A DNA stretch of 22,956 bases from a virus: the IMG/VR virus record IMGVR_UViG_3300005735_000028, positions 1 through 22,956 of that record, one strand, 5' to 3'. Position numbers and translations under genes: made by a program. A model generated the notes under the pieces. It was not told where the DNA came from and did no database searches. It worked only from the letters and a program-made list of their open reading frames with translations. Below, one piece after another: positions 7,968 through 16,439 of this stretch; the stretch's first letter is position 1; every line of letters begins with the position of its first letter.

Positions 7968-8356
7968 TGGCTAAAGTAGATTTAACAAGACAAGAATTTA
8001 ATAAAAATCAGTATACTCAAGTAATTAATACTGAGTTTACTGAATTAGGACAACCTACAGGTTCAGAAGAAGTTGTAGAAACTATCTCTGTAAATGAATT
8101 TTTTAATAATTATTCAGAAATATTTTTCCGTATACCTAAATTTGGAGAAACTAATTCTCATGAGTATCTTGTTAAAACTAGTGGTGATTATATAGATTTT
8201 ACAACAACGGATGATAATATTCAACCTTTAATTGATGAAATTACTCAATTAAGACAACAAAATGTTGAATTACAACAACAATTAATTGATGTACAATTAC
8301 AAGGAGTACAAGAATTAGAAAATATAAGTTTACCAAGTATAACAGGAAGTATATAA
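7967..8356 (+). CDS. Small virion protein with C-terminal coiled coil
   Basis: A 129-residue protein. Residues 1-85 are mixed alpha/beta (EFNKNQYTQVINTEFTELGQ; VNEFFNNYSEIFFRIPKFGE). Residues 85-118 form a clear coiled coil of about four to five heptads (IQPLIDEITQLRQQNVELQQ and QLIDVQLQGVQELEN). The last residues SLPSITGSI are a flexible tail. The coiled coil suggests an oligomeric linker or trimerisation piece that bundles neighbouring wedge proteins. It is coupled by TAATG on both sides, so it is made in step with the DNRLRE-like protein and the 1184-residue protein. No named family recognised. Confidence 0.75.
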   Translation: MAKVDLTRQEFNKNQYTQVINTEFTELGQPTGSEEVVETISVNEFFNNYSEIFFRIPKFGETNSHEYLVKTSGDYIDFTTTDDNIQPLIDEITQLRQQNVELQQQLIDVQLQGVQELENISLPSITGSI

Positions 8357-11300
8357 TGGCTGATATAGTTAACGTTCAACAAATAGACCCAACAACTTTT
8401 GAGTTCCAAGAATACTCATCAGCGGATACCTCCTTAATTTCATCTTTAGATATTAGTTCTGAATTTGATTCTAATTTTGATTATTTAGAATATTTTGTTT
8501 ATGATCTTAATAACAATATTGTATTCCAAAATACCTCAGGATATCCTAATTTTACTTTATTAGATAACCAAGTATCTATAGATCCTGAAGCTAATTTAAT
8601 ATCAGCAGGATATAATCAGGGAACTTATAACACTTTATATAATTTTTTAAGTACTAAGTTAGGTTCAAATAGTATTATTAAATATTATATTGAACAAATA
8701 TCATCAGATAGAACTGAGCTTAGATTAAACTCTACTCAAATATCTCCTGCTGAAAGAATATTTGAAGCTAATTTATTTATTAATGAACTTGAATCTCAAA
8801 CAGTTGCCTATCCTGATTTTTATTTAAATTTTGACAATAATCAATTAGTAATTGCTAATAATATTAAATTAGATGGTGATACCATATTAATTAAACTTTA
8901 TGAACCTTTACCTAATTCTTTTGGAATTAAATCTGAATTATGGGTAGTTGAAAAAATTGCTAATTCTTTAGCTTATAATATTTCCATTACTCCTGTATTT
9001 GAAATTGAAAGTGATAATATTTCTTTAAAAGGACCTAATTTTAATATTAGTATTAAGGATAATATAAATAATTCTACAGAATATAAAACATATTCTTCAT
9101 TATCATCAACACCTGATTCTCAGGGATCTGGAAGTTTACAATATCAATTAAATAATATTTTAGCTGAAAAAGGCATTAAAATAAATGTAGATTATAATGA
9201 TTATTCTAATTTTATAAATTTTAGTTCTGCTCAAACAAGATTAGAAAATTTTTATTATAAATTAAGCTTAATAGAAGAATATAACTTAAGTGCTAGTTAT
9301 TCTAATACTAATAGTGGATCATATTATGTATCTTCAAGTAATAATATATTTCAATCAAAGATAGATGAAATAATTACAGGATTTGATGGATATGAACAAT
9401 TTTTATATTTTGAATCAGGTTCAAAATCTTGGCCTAAAACAAATTCTTTACCCCCTTATATAAATGCTCCTACTACTAACCCTGGAGTAGGATATAATTT
9501 TTTTGTTACCCAATCAATTACAGCTTCAGCATATGATGCTGAAAATGATGATGCCTTAATTAATTCAATCCCTGAGTATTTAAGAGAAGATTCCAATAAT
9601 GCTCAATATGAATTATTTATTGAAATGTTAGGACAACAATTTGATAATATTTATTTATATATTCAAAGTGTAACGGATAAGTTTGATGCTGATAATAGGT
9701 TAAATTATGGTATTTCAAAAGATTTAGTAGCAGACGCTATTAGAGATTTAGGAGTTAAAATATATCAAAATAATTTTAGTGTTGATGACTTATATGTAGG
9801 TTTACTAGGAATTACCCCATCAGGTAGTTTATTAGGACTCCCAGGTACTACAGGTTTATTACCTACACCTAGTGGTTTTGAATACATTGATACTTATGTA
9901 ACTGCGTCTAATACGGGTTCATTACATCCTACGTCGGATATTAACAAATCAATTTACAAGCGCATATATCACAACTTACCATATCTACTTAAGAAAAAAG
10001 GTACAGTTGAAGGTTTACGTACATTGATTAACATTTACGGTATCCCTGATACAATTTTACGTATTAGTGAATTTGGTGGTAAAGATAAAATTAATGTAAA
10101 CGATTGGGATTATTGGCAAAATGTCTATAATTATAAATTTGATACTGGAGGAAATGGTACTATTGAAACAGAATGGCCATTAAATACAGATTGGAATTCT
10201 AGAAATAATATTCCTCATACAGTACAGTTTAGATTCCAAATGCCTCCTTCTTCATCTGATTCACTAATTTCACAATCTTTGTGGAGTTTAGATGATGGTA
10301 GTGAAGTAAAAATGGTATTAGAATATGATAGAGATTTTACATCTGGATCATATGATGGATCTATTCCTAACCCCGAAAACCAATATGCTAATCTTTGGTT
10401 TTACACAAATGCTGATTCTTCAGGAAGTATTCGTTTACCTTTCTTTGATGGTGGATGGTGGTCAGTAATGGTTGCTCAACAAGAAGATGAAAATTTATTT
10501 GAATTCTATGCTGCTAATAAAATATACAATGGTAAAGATGGATATGAAATAGGATTTATAGCATCATCTTCAGTAACGGCTTCTAATATTAATCCTTGGA
10601 ATAATGCTACTAATTCATATTTTCCATCTCAAGCTCCAATAGGTAGTTATACTAATTTTAGTGGTTCATATCAAGAAATAAGATATTTTACAACTACATT
10701 AACTGATCCAATATTTAAGGATTACACAATGAATCCTAATTCTATTGAAGGATTATCACCTTCAAGTTCAGATGATCAATTAGCATTTAGAGCTTCATTA
10801 GGAGGTGAATTGTATACTGGATCTGTATCTATACACCCTAAAATTACGGGGTCTGAAATTATAAATTCATTTACTGCTGACAGTAATTTTACTATTACTG
10901 AAGGTGGATTTACATCTAATAAAGAAGTATTTTTCTATGACCAAGTACCTGTAGGTATTAAAAATAGAAATACAAATAAGCTAAAACAAATAGATACTGT
11001 TTTACCTCCTACAAGTGGTTCATTCGAAAATATTCCAGTATCATCATCTCTTTCACCGTTTATAAGTGTACAACAAAATTCATACACAAGTGAAAGTTAC
11101 ACAGCCGATGTTGATTACGTAGAAATAGCATTTTCTCCCCAAAATGAAATTAATGATGATATTATTTCCTCTTTAGGATATTTTAATATTGGAGATTATA
11201 TTGGTGACCCTAGACAAATATCATCCTCAGCTGAATCATATCCTGATTTAGATAAATTAAGAGATGAATATTTTTCAAAATATAAATCAAATTATGATTT

Positions 11301-11910
11301 ATGGGATTATATAAGATTAATTAAATATCTTGATAATTCATTATTTAAAATGTTAAAAGATTTTGTTCCGGCTAGAACATCTCTAGCATCAGGAGTAGTA
11401 ATTAAACAACATTTATTAGAAAGAAACAAATATCCCACACCTCAATTAGACACACATACAACAACTTCGTATCAATATCTTAATGATCCATTTGTATTTC
11501 AAAACCTAGAGGTAACAGGCTCTTCTATTATTACAAATACAGTAACTGGATCAAATGGAGGCACAATGCCTGAGTTAAATGGACAAATTTCAGGTAGTGG
11601 TCCTGGATTTAATATTTCTCCTATTACACAAAGTTGGGATGGTACTTTAGATACTATAACAGGTCCTGTAGGGTATACTGCTTCTTCACAACATGAATTT
11701 TTTGATGGTGAATTAAGTGGTTCTAATTTTATAGTTACTAACGGAGAATTAAATCCTGGATGTGATAATTTAAAAGAAGCTCCAACAACAATAGTTAATT
11801 ATTCTGCTAGTTTTGTAATAACAGAATTATCAAGTGATTTCTTCAATATATCAACGTCCCCACCTTCTGGGGAAATATATTTATTATATGATTCAAGTTC
11901 AGTAATCTAA
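8356..11910 (+). CDS. Large baseplate wedge protein in the gp7 position, with internal lectin-like domain
   Basis: A 1184-residue protein, of similar size to T4 gp7 (1032 residues) and following gp6 in the same order. Residues 405-475 (SIPEYLREDSNNAQYELFIE, then LGQQFDNIYLYIQSVTDKFD) resemble the helical core of P2 gpI/gp7-type tail proteins that pair with gp6. Residues 533-575 carry KRIYHNLPYLLKKKGTVEGL then RTLINIYGIPDTILRISEFG, a well-conserved 'short-of-template' helix pair in this group. Residues about 620-815 look like a concanavalin/LamG-type beta-sandwich (GGWWSVMVAQ; FSGSYQEIRYFTTTLTDPIF). Residues 920-1015 (VEIAFSPQNEINDDIISSLG; DNSLFKMLKDFVPARTSLAS) are a second conserved block. 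The first 400 residues are beta-rich and Asn/Ser-rich. The gp7 role is inferred from size, order and the gpI-like core; the lectin-like domain may bind carbohydrate or other baseplate parts. Confidence 0.7.
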   Translation: MADIVNVQQIDPTTFEFQEYSSADTSLISSLDISSEFDSNFDYLEYFVYDLNNNIVFQNTSGYPNFTLLDNQVSIDPEANLISAGYNQGTYNTLYNFLSTKLGSNSIIKYYIEQISSDRTELRLNSTQISPAERIFEANLFINELESQTVAYPDFYLNFDNNQLVIANNIKLDGDTILIKLYEPLPNSFGIKSELWVVEKIANSLAYNISITPVFEIESDNISLKGPNFNISIKDNINNSTEYKTYSSLSSTPDSQGSGSLQYQLNNILAEKGIKINVDYNDYSNFINFSSAQTRLENFYYKLSLIEEYNLSASYSNTNSGSYYVSSSNNIFQSKIDEIITGFDGYEQFLYFESGSKSWPKTNSLPPYINAPTTNPGVGYNFFVTQSITASAYDAENDDALINSIPEYLREDSNNAQYELFIEMLGQQFDNIYLYIQSVTDKFDADNRLNYGISKDLVADAIRDLGVKIYQNNFSVDDLYVGLLGITPSGSLLGLPGTTGLLPTPSGFEYIDTYVTASNTGSLHPTSDINKSIYKRIYHNLPYLLKKKGTVEGLRTLINIYGIPDTILRISEFGGKDKINVNDWDYWQNVYNYKFDTGGNGTIETEWPLNTDWNSRNNIPHTVQFRFQMPPSSSDSLISQSLWSLDDGSEVKMVLEYDRDFTSGSYDGSIPNPENQYANLWFYTNADSSGSIRLPFFDGGWWSVMVAQQEDENLFEFYAANKIYNGKDGYEIGFIASSSVTASNINPWNNATNSYFPSQAPIGSYTNFSGSYQEIRYFTTTLTDPIFKDYTMNPNSIEGLSPSSSDDQLAFRASLGGELYTGSVSIHPKITGSEIINSFTADSNFTITEGGFTSNKEVFFYDQVPVGIKNRNTNKLKQIDTVLPPTSGSFENIPVSSSLSPFISVQQNSYTSESYTADVDYVEIAFSPQNEINDDIISSLGYFNIGDYIGDPRQISSSAESYPDLDKLRDEYFSKYKSNYDLWDYIRLIKYLDNSLFKMLKDFVPARTSLASGVVIKQHLLERNKYPTPQLDTHTTTSYQYLNDPFVFQNLEVTGSSIITNTVTGSNGGTMPELNGQISGSGPGFNISPITQSWDGTLDTITGPVGYTASSQHEFFDGELSGSNFIVTNGELNPGCDNLKEAPTTIVNYSASFVITELSSDFFNISTSPPSGEIYLLYDSSSVI

Positions 11911-14687
11911 TGGCAGCAACTCAAGACATAACACAAGGAATTAAATTTATCAAGATTAATAAAACTGATCTTGAAGGGAATGATAATACTTTAAGTTTAC
12001 AAGGATTAGAAACATTAAGATTAAAATTAAATGATCTAGGAGTAGTTGAATTTAAAGTTATTTCAATTAGTGAAGCAGTAGATTATTATACTTTGTTTGT
12101 AGAACCTAATGATATTTTTGAGTCTAAAGTAATAGGTTCATTTTTAAACCTAAACTCTACTGTAGAATCTACTCCTGTAAGTGGTATATTTACTCTAACC
12201 CCAGGAGCTGCTGTTACTTTTGATGGTTATGCTATTGGATCTACAACTGAAAGTAGTATAGATCCTATAACTGGACAAATTGCCCCTTTCTACCCAGCTA
12301 CTTGTATAGTTCAAGTTGATTATATAGTATCTCAAAGTTCAGATACTGACCAAAACCCCTTAATACCTTATATAAGTGGTTCATTTGGTAAAATATTTGA
12401 GAATGAAATTAATTTAGAAGGTATCAACACATTTGAAACCCATTCAAGATATTTTACAATTACTCCTGAACTAAAATCAATCCCTACAACTAATAATAAA
12501 GATTTAGCAATTAAAACTTTTACCCCAGCTATTTCTTCAAGTAATTTAAATAGTAATACATACGCATTATCTACAACAACTAAAGTTTTTATAAGTCAAT
12601 CGGAATTTGTTATAGATAATAATATTATTCCTGATGCTACTTTAGATACTAAAGATGATACTACTAGAACATTAGCAGAAGGAGTGACAAGAATTATATC
12701 TACTTGGGATGTAGGACAATACTATAATTTCCCCGGAGTAAATACTTTAGGTCCTCTAAGTGTAACTTGTTCGTTTGATGCAGCTACTGATGGATCTGGT
12801 GGTATAGGAGGAAATGGAATATTAAAAATAGATTTAGTTTCTAGTGAACGAGGAATTATTGCTACAACTTCTTCACTACAAGGAAGTAGTTTTCCTCCAT
12901 TATCATATTTACCAACTACTTTATCCCAAAGTTTTTACCCTGTAAATCAAAATGAACAATTTTATATACAAGTATCAAATACTGCTACGGGAGTTGATAA
13001 TATTAGTTATAGAAGTGGTAGTTGGGAAATTAATCAAGGAGTAACGGCTCAATCTTTAGAAACTTTAAATGTATTCTCACCATTTATAACTGAAGGTAAT
13101 TTTAGTATTAGTGATTGTAATCCATTAATTAATAATGCTATTACTGATCGTGTAAATGAATTTTATATGGATGTTGATTATAGTTCAAATGCCATAATCG
13201 CTGTAAATGCTGATACTATTTTAAGTGGGAGTGCTACTAGAGCAAATGTCCAATATTCAAATTATACCACAGCACGAGTAATAAGACCTAGATATGAAGG
13301 TAGTAAAAATACATCTCCTGATTTAAATGAATTAAACGGTAGTCAATTACCTGCTATTGAACAAACAACAGCATTTTTCCTATATAATAGAGGAGGCAAT
13401 TTCAACCAGGTTTCTGATAGATCAGGTAGTGCACACTATAATATTGGATTTTTAATTGATGATTTAGGTAATACTTATGAACCTCAAGAATCAGAATCAG
13501 CTTATCTTCCTAATTTACTTTCAGGATTTGGAAGGGATTCAAAAGTAACTTTTGTAGCGACTGATACAGGATCTGAAGCAGCTGGAACATTTAATGTCCA
13601 TTATCCTGCTGTAAAAATTAAACCAGTTTTATATTCTGATACTGGTTCTTTAGGAAATGACTTTCTAATATCTGGAACAATAGCAGGAGGTAATTTAAGT
13701 ATATATCAAAACCCACAATCTTTTGTAGATTTTAATAGTGAAGTTGGATTAACATCTAATCAAGATGTCTTAATAAATCAAACAGATGATATATTACTTA
13801 CAAATATAACTTCAGACCAGGAAGGTGGGTGGGGGTATAACAGTAGTGGAGACTGGAGTTATACAGTACAAGAATCTTCAAATGTTAGTGGAAGAGTCCA
13901 AGCCCAAGTAGTTGCAGCCGTATTAAATGTTATAAGTCCTGGGGCTACTAATAATGATCTGCAATTACAATTATATAGAAATGGGGTTTTAATTGCTACT
14001 GATTCCGAAACTAGTGTACCTCCAGGTAGTATTAGAACATTTAATATATATAAAACTTTAAGATTTACTAAAGGAGATGAGTATGTTTTGAAATTTAATA
14101 ATTCTGGCGATGCATCTACTGCTAATACAGTAAGACTAGCACCAACATCTGGTTTCGATAATACATTAGTAACAACCGCTGCTGAATTACCTAATTTCCC
14201 AGACCCCGGAAGTATTATTTCAGTCCCCTATACCAACTCTTTTTCAACAGGTACTACAATTTCATCAGTATTAACTGCTTCCCAAGATATAGCAAAATGG
14301 TATGGAGGGGCATATACTCAAGGAAATAATATTCCTGGATATTCATTTAATGTTCCTTTTGTATTTGAACAATATGATGAAGTTAGATGGAATGGAACCG
14401 AAGAAACAGTTTCATTAATTGATCATGTAGAATGGTCTAATACACCTTCTATATCGGGAGATCAATATGAAATGTATATTTATTTAACAGCACCAATAGA
14501 TACTTCGATAATTGATTTAGATTATTATGAATTTAGAAGAAACGTCTTCCAAAAAGATTCAATAATAGTAAACACCCCAGGACCTATTATAGAAAAAGGA
14601 TTTATATTACCTGAATATCAAACTCCTAGACTTAAAGCAAATCTTTCAAATATTATACAAGATCTTACAGATAAAGGGCTAGTTTAA
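11910..14687 (+). CDS. Large beta-rich tail/baseplate structural protein
   Basis: A 925-residue protein with no signal peptide or membrane segment, built of Ser/Thr/Gly/Asn-rich beta stretches. Residues 1-70 form a compact start (LETLRLKLNDLGVVEFKVIS). A conserved centre near residues 410-470 reads NNAITDRVNEFYMDVDYSSN, followed by AIIAVNADTILSGSATRANV and RVIRPRYEGSKNTSPDLNEL, a combination I recognise from tail proteins of marine T4-like phages. A jelly-roll-like section with GGWGYNSSGDWSYTVQESSN follows near 640-730. The C-terminus ends in an amphipathic helix (RLKANLSNIIQDLTDKGLV). It is TAATG-coupled to the gp7-position gene, so it is likely a peripheral wedge or tail-fibre-attachment subunit. 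No specific T4 equivalent can be named from the sequence. Confidence 0.7.
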   Translation: MAATQDITQGIKFIKINKTDLEGNDNTLSLQGLETLRLKLNDLGVVEFKVISISEAVDYYTLFVEPNDIFESKVIGSFLNLNSTVESTPVSGIFTLTPGAAVTFDGYAIGSTTESSIDPITGQIAPFYPATCIVQVDYIVSQSSDTDQNPLIPYISGSFGKIFENEINLEGINTFETHSRYFTITPELKSIPTTNNKDLAIKTFTPAISSSNLNSNTYALSTTTKVFISQSEFVIDNNIIPDATLDTKDDTTRTLAEGVTRIISTWDVGQYYNFPGVNTLGPLSVTCSFDAATDGSGGIGGNGILKIDLVSSERGIIATTSSLQGSSFPPLSYLPTTLSQSFYPVNQNEQFYIQVSNTATGVDNISYRSGSWEINQGVTAQSLETLNVFSPFITEGNFSISDCNPLINNAITDRVNEFYMDVDYSSNAIIAVNADTILSGSATRANVQYSNYTTARVIRPRYEGSKNTSPDLNELNGSQLPAIEQTTAFFLYNRGGNFNQVSDRSGSAHYNIGFLIDDLGNTYEPQESESAYLPNLLSGFGRDSKVTFVATDTGSEAAGTFNVHYPAVKIKPVLYSDTGSLGNDFLISGTIAGGNLSIYQNPQSFVDFNSEVGLTSNQDVLINQTDDILLTNITSDQEGGWGYNSSGDWSYTVQESSNVSGRVQAQVVAAVLNVISPGATNNDLQLQLYRNGVLIATDSETSVPPGSIRTFNIYKTLRFTKGDEYVLKFNNSGDASTANTVRLAPTSGFDNTLVTTAAELPNFPDPGSIISVPYTNSFSTGTTISSVLTASQDIAKWYGGAYTQGNNIPGYSFNVPFVFEQYDEVRWNGTEETVSLIDHVEWSNTPSISGDQYEMYIYLTAPIDTSIIDLDYYEFRRNVFQKDSIIVNTPGPIIEKGFILPEYQTPRLKANLSNIIQDLTDKGLV

Positions 14688-14708
14688 CATAAAAAATTAA
14701 AAATTAAT

Positions 14709-14718
14709 ATATTTATAA
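14709..14718 (+). promoter_or_regulatory. Candidate phage late promoter (ATATTTATAA)
   Basis: ATATTTATAA lies in the 51-base gap after the 925-residue protein, the longest intergenic gap in the window. Exactly 20 bases separate it from the ATG at 14739, the same spacing as at 1204-1214. The flanking bases extend the match with the element at 3833-3847 to 15 identical bases. No hairpin terminator is visible in the gap. Promoter function is inferred. Confidence 0.48.
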
Positions 14719-14738
14719 CATATAATACTTAAAAACAA

Positions 14739-15389
14739 ATGGGATATTTAAATAATTCAGTAGTTACAGTTGATGCTATTTTAACTACAAAAGGTAGAGA
14801 ACTCTTAGCTAGAGGTGATGGTTCTTTTTCTATTACACAATTTGCTCTAGCAGACGATGAAATAGATTATACTTTATATAATCCAAACCACCCATCAGGT
14901 TCTGCTTTTTATGGTGAAGCATTACAAAATATGCCTTTACTTGAAGCGTTCCCTCAGGAAACTCAAGTAATGAAATATAAACTTACTACATTACCTAGAG
15001 GAACTGCTAAAATGCCTATTCTAGATTTAGGTACTTCACAAATTACTCTTAAACAAGGAGCTTCATTAGCATTAACACCTCAAACATTAAATTATGCTGG
15101 TGGAGACACATTTGAAACATCAGGATATACAGCTACTATTTCAGATGTTAGATTGTTATCAACATTTGAAGGTGTAGGTATAGATACTCCTGAAGTAACA
15201 GCATTAAATCAATCAACAACAATTGGTACTAGTGTATCTAAAACAGTTGTTGGTACAACAATTAATTTAAGAGCAACAACAGTAAATACATTATTTGGTT
15301 CAAATACAGTATTAAGAGCAACACTTACTGTAGTAGGTAGAGATAGTGGAGCTAGATTAACAATTCCTGTACAAATAAATAAAGTATAA
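14739..15389 (+). CDS. Conserved virion protein at the head of the tail/fibre operon
   Basis: A 216-residue protein beginning MGYLNNSVVTVDAILTTKGR, with ELLARGDGSFSITQFALADD following and a conserved middle NPNHPSGSAFYGEALQNMPL. The 'TKGR-ELLA' and 'Q-F-A-L-A-D-D-E' pattern is one I recognise as widespread in phages of aquatic Bacteroidota and related myoviruses, without an assigned function. The last 100 residues are a Thr/Val-rich beta domain (TTIGTSVSKTVVGTTINLRA), Ig-like in composition. It has its own candidate promoter and starts the run of four tail-type genes, suggesting a high-copy virion component. It could be a fibre-attachment or sheath-associated protein; nothing in the sequence decides. 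Confidence 0.75.
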   Translation: MGYLNNSVVTVDAILTTKGRELLARGDGSFSITQFALADDEIDYTLYNPNHPSGSAFYGEALQNMPLLEAFPQETQVMKYKLTTLPRGTAKMPILDLGTSQITLKQGASLALTPQTLNYAGGDTFETSGYTATISDVRLLSTFEGVGIDTPEVTALNQSTTIGTSVSKTVVGTTINLRATTVNTLFGSNTVLRATLTVVGRDSGARLTIPVQINKV

Positions 15390-15402
15390 AAAATAAAAAA
15401 TT

Positions 15403-16434
15403 ATGTCATTCAATAGATTAGAAGCAGACGATTTTGTAGTATCAGCAGATAGTATCTCAGCTACTTTATTTTCAGGAGGTGTACCAACATTAACTACGTT
15501 TTTTACTTCTTCAACCCAAGAAGCAGGTTCATCCGGCGATTATTATCTAAACGTATATCAAACAGCATCTACATTAGATACTGCTGCTGTCCAATTTGCT
15601 CTTACTTATGGTAATAGTGACGGTAGTGGTAGTTTAGTATATAATTTAGCAGTAGATGGAAAATCACCAACATCAACTATTTATGGACAATACCAAAATT
15701 TAGTATTAGGAGATGAAAATACAGACTTTGTATTTGGAAATATTACCTCATCTGAATTTTTTGCTATTTCTGTTGATAGAGCTAGATATAAAGAAAAATT
15801 ATTTTTAGAATCTTTAGATCTTCAAATTTCAGGTTCATCAGGTTCTATTTCATTAACAGATAATAGTGCTTATGTAACTTCAGTTCAATTTAATGAAGCG
15901 GGTAGAGTATTTCAATTAATTTCTGGGTCTCGTGGTGTTAAAAATACTTCTCTAAATTCTGATGGATTTACAAATACATCTGGATCTTATGGATGGTTAT
16001 TACCTGATATTGGTACTATTTTATTAAACCCTCATGCTTTATCTACAACTACAGGTAATGGTGGAGCTGGATTTGAATTTAGTGGTTCTAACAGTGGTAG
16101 TTCCTCCCCAAATTCAACACCTATGGCCGCTTTATTCCAAGCAATTAGTGGATCAGAAACATTTAGATTAAACTCAGAAGAAACAATTACTTCGGATTTT
16201 ATATTTGTAAGACCTAGAAGTTCAGAATTTAATTATTCAGAAAATCCATCATTTATTTCAGGTTCAACTGGTGAAGTTATTTATTCTGATTTTATCAATA
16301 ACCCTCAAGTATATGTTACTACAGTAGGTTTATATAATGATTCAAATGAATTATTAGCCGTAGCTAAATTATCAAGACCCTTATTGAAAGACTTTACTAA
16401 AGAAGCATTAGTTAGAGTTAAATTAGACTTTTAA
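15403..16434 (+). CDS. Tail/fibre-type structural protein, paralogue A
   Basis: A 343-residue protein rich in Ser, Gly and Thr, with beta-type composition and no signal peptide. The N-terminal part (EADDFVVSADSISATLFSGG) is followed by a region of Gly-Ser runs. A Gly-rich insert SGSNSGSSSPNSTPMA lies near residue 230. The C-terminal 78 residues are paralogous to those of the next gene: SEFNYSENPSFISG aligns with SEFNFSLNPSLI, and TTVGLYNDSNELLAVAKLSR with TTVGLYNEDQELLAVGKLSQ. The C-terminal motif is therefore likely a shared docking or capping module. The gap to the upstream gene is 13 bases and the start has an AAAATTATG context. A fibre or baseplate-periphery role is inferred from composition and location. 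Confidence 0.72.
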   Translation: MSFNRLEADDFVVSADSISATLFSGGVPTLTTFFTSSTQEAGSSGDYYLNVYQTASTLDTAAVQFALTYGNSDGSGSLVYNLAVDGKSPTSTIYGQYQNLVLGDENTDFVFGNITSSEFFAISVDRARYKEKLFLESLDLQISGSSGSISLTDNSAYVTSVQFNEAGRVFQLISGSRGVKNTSLNSDGFTNTSGSYGWLLPDIGTILLNPHALSTTTGNGGAGFEFSGSNSGSSSPNSTPMAALFQAISGSETFRLNSEETITSDFIFVRPRSSEFNYSENPSFISGSTGEVIYSDFINNPQVYVTTVGLYNDSNELLAVAKLSRPLLKDFTKEALVRVKLDF

Positions 16435-16439
16435 AATGA

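Noticed and set aside
11858-11872. CCCCA-CCTTC-TGGGG hairpin near the end of the 1184-residue gene, followed by A/T
   Set aside because: A five-base-pair stem without a T-run lying inside coding sequence, with the next gene TAATG-coupled downstream; a terminator there would defeat the operon.
13316-13330. LNE tripeptide in the 925-residue structural protein as a possible prohead-protease site
   Set aside because: Followed by Leu and located inside a conserved structural segment; taken as a chance match and as a reminder that the tripeptide alone is weak evidence.
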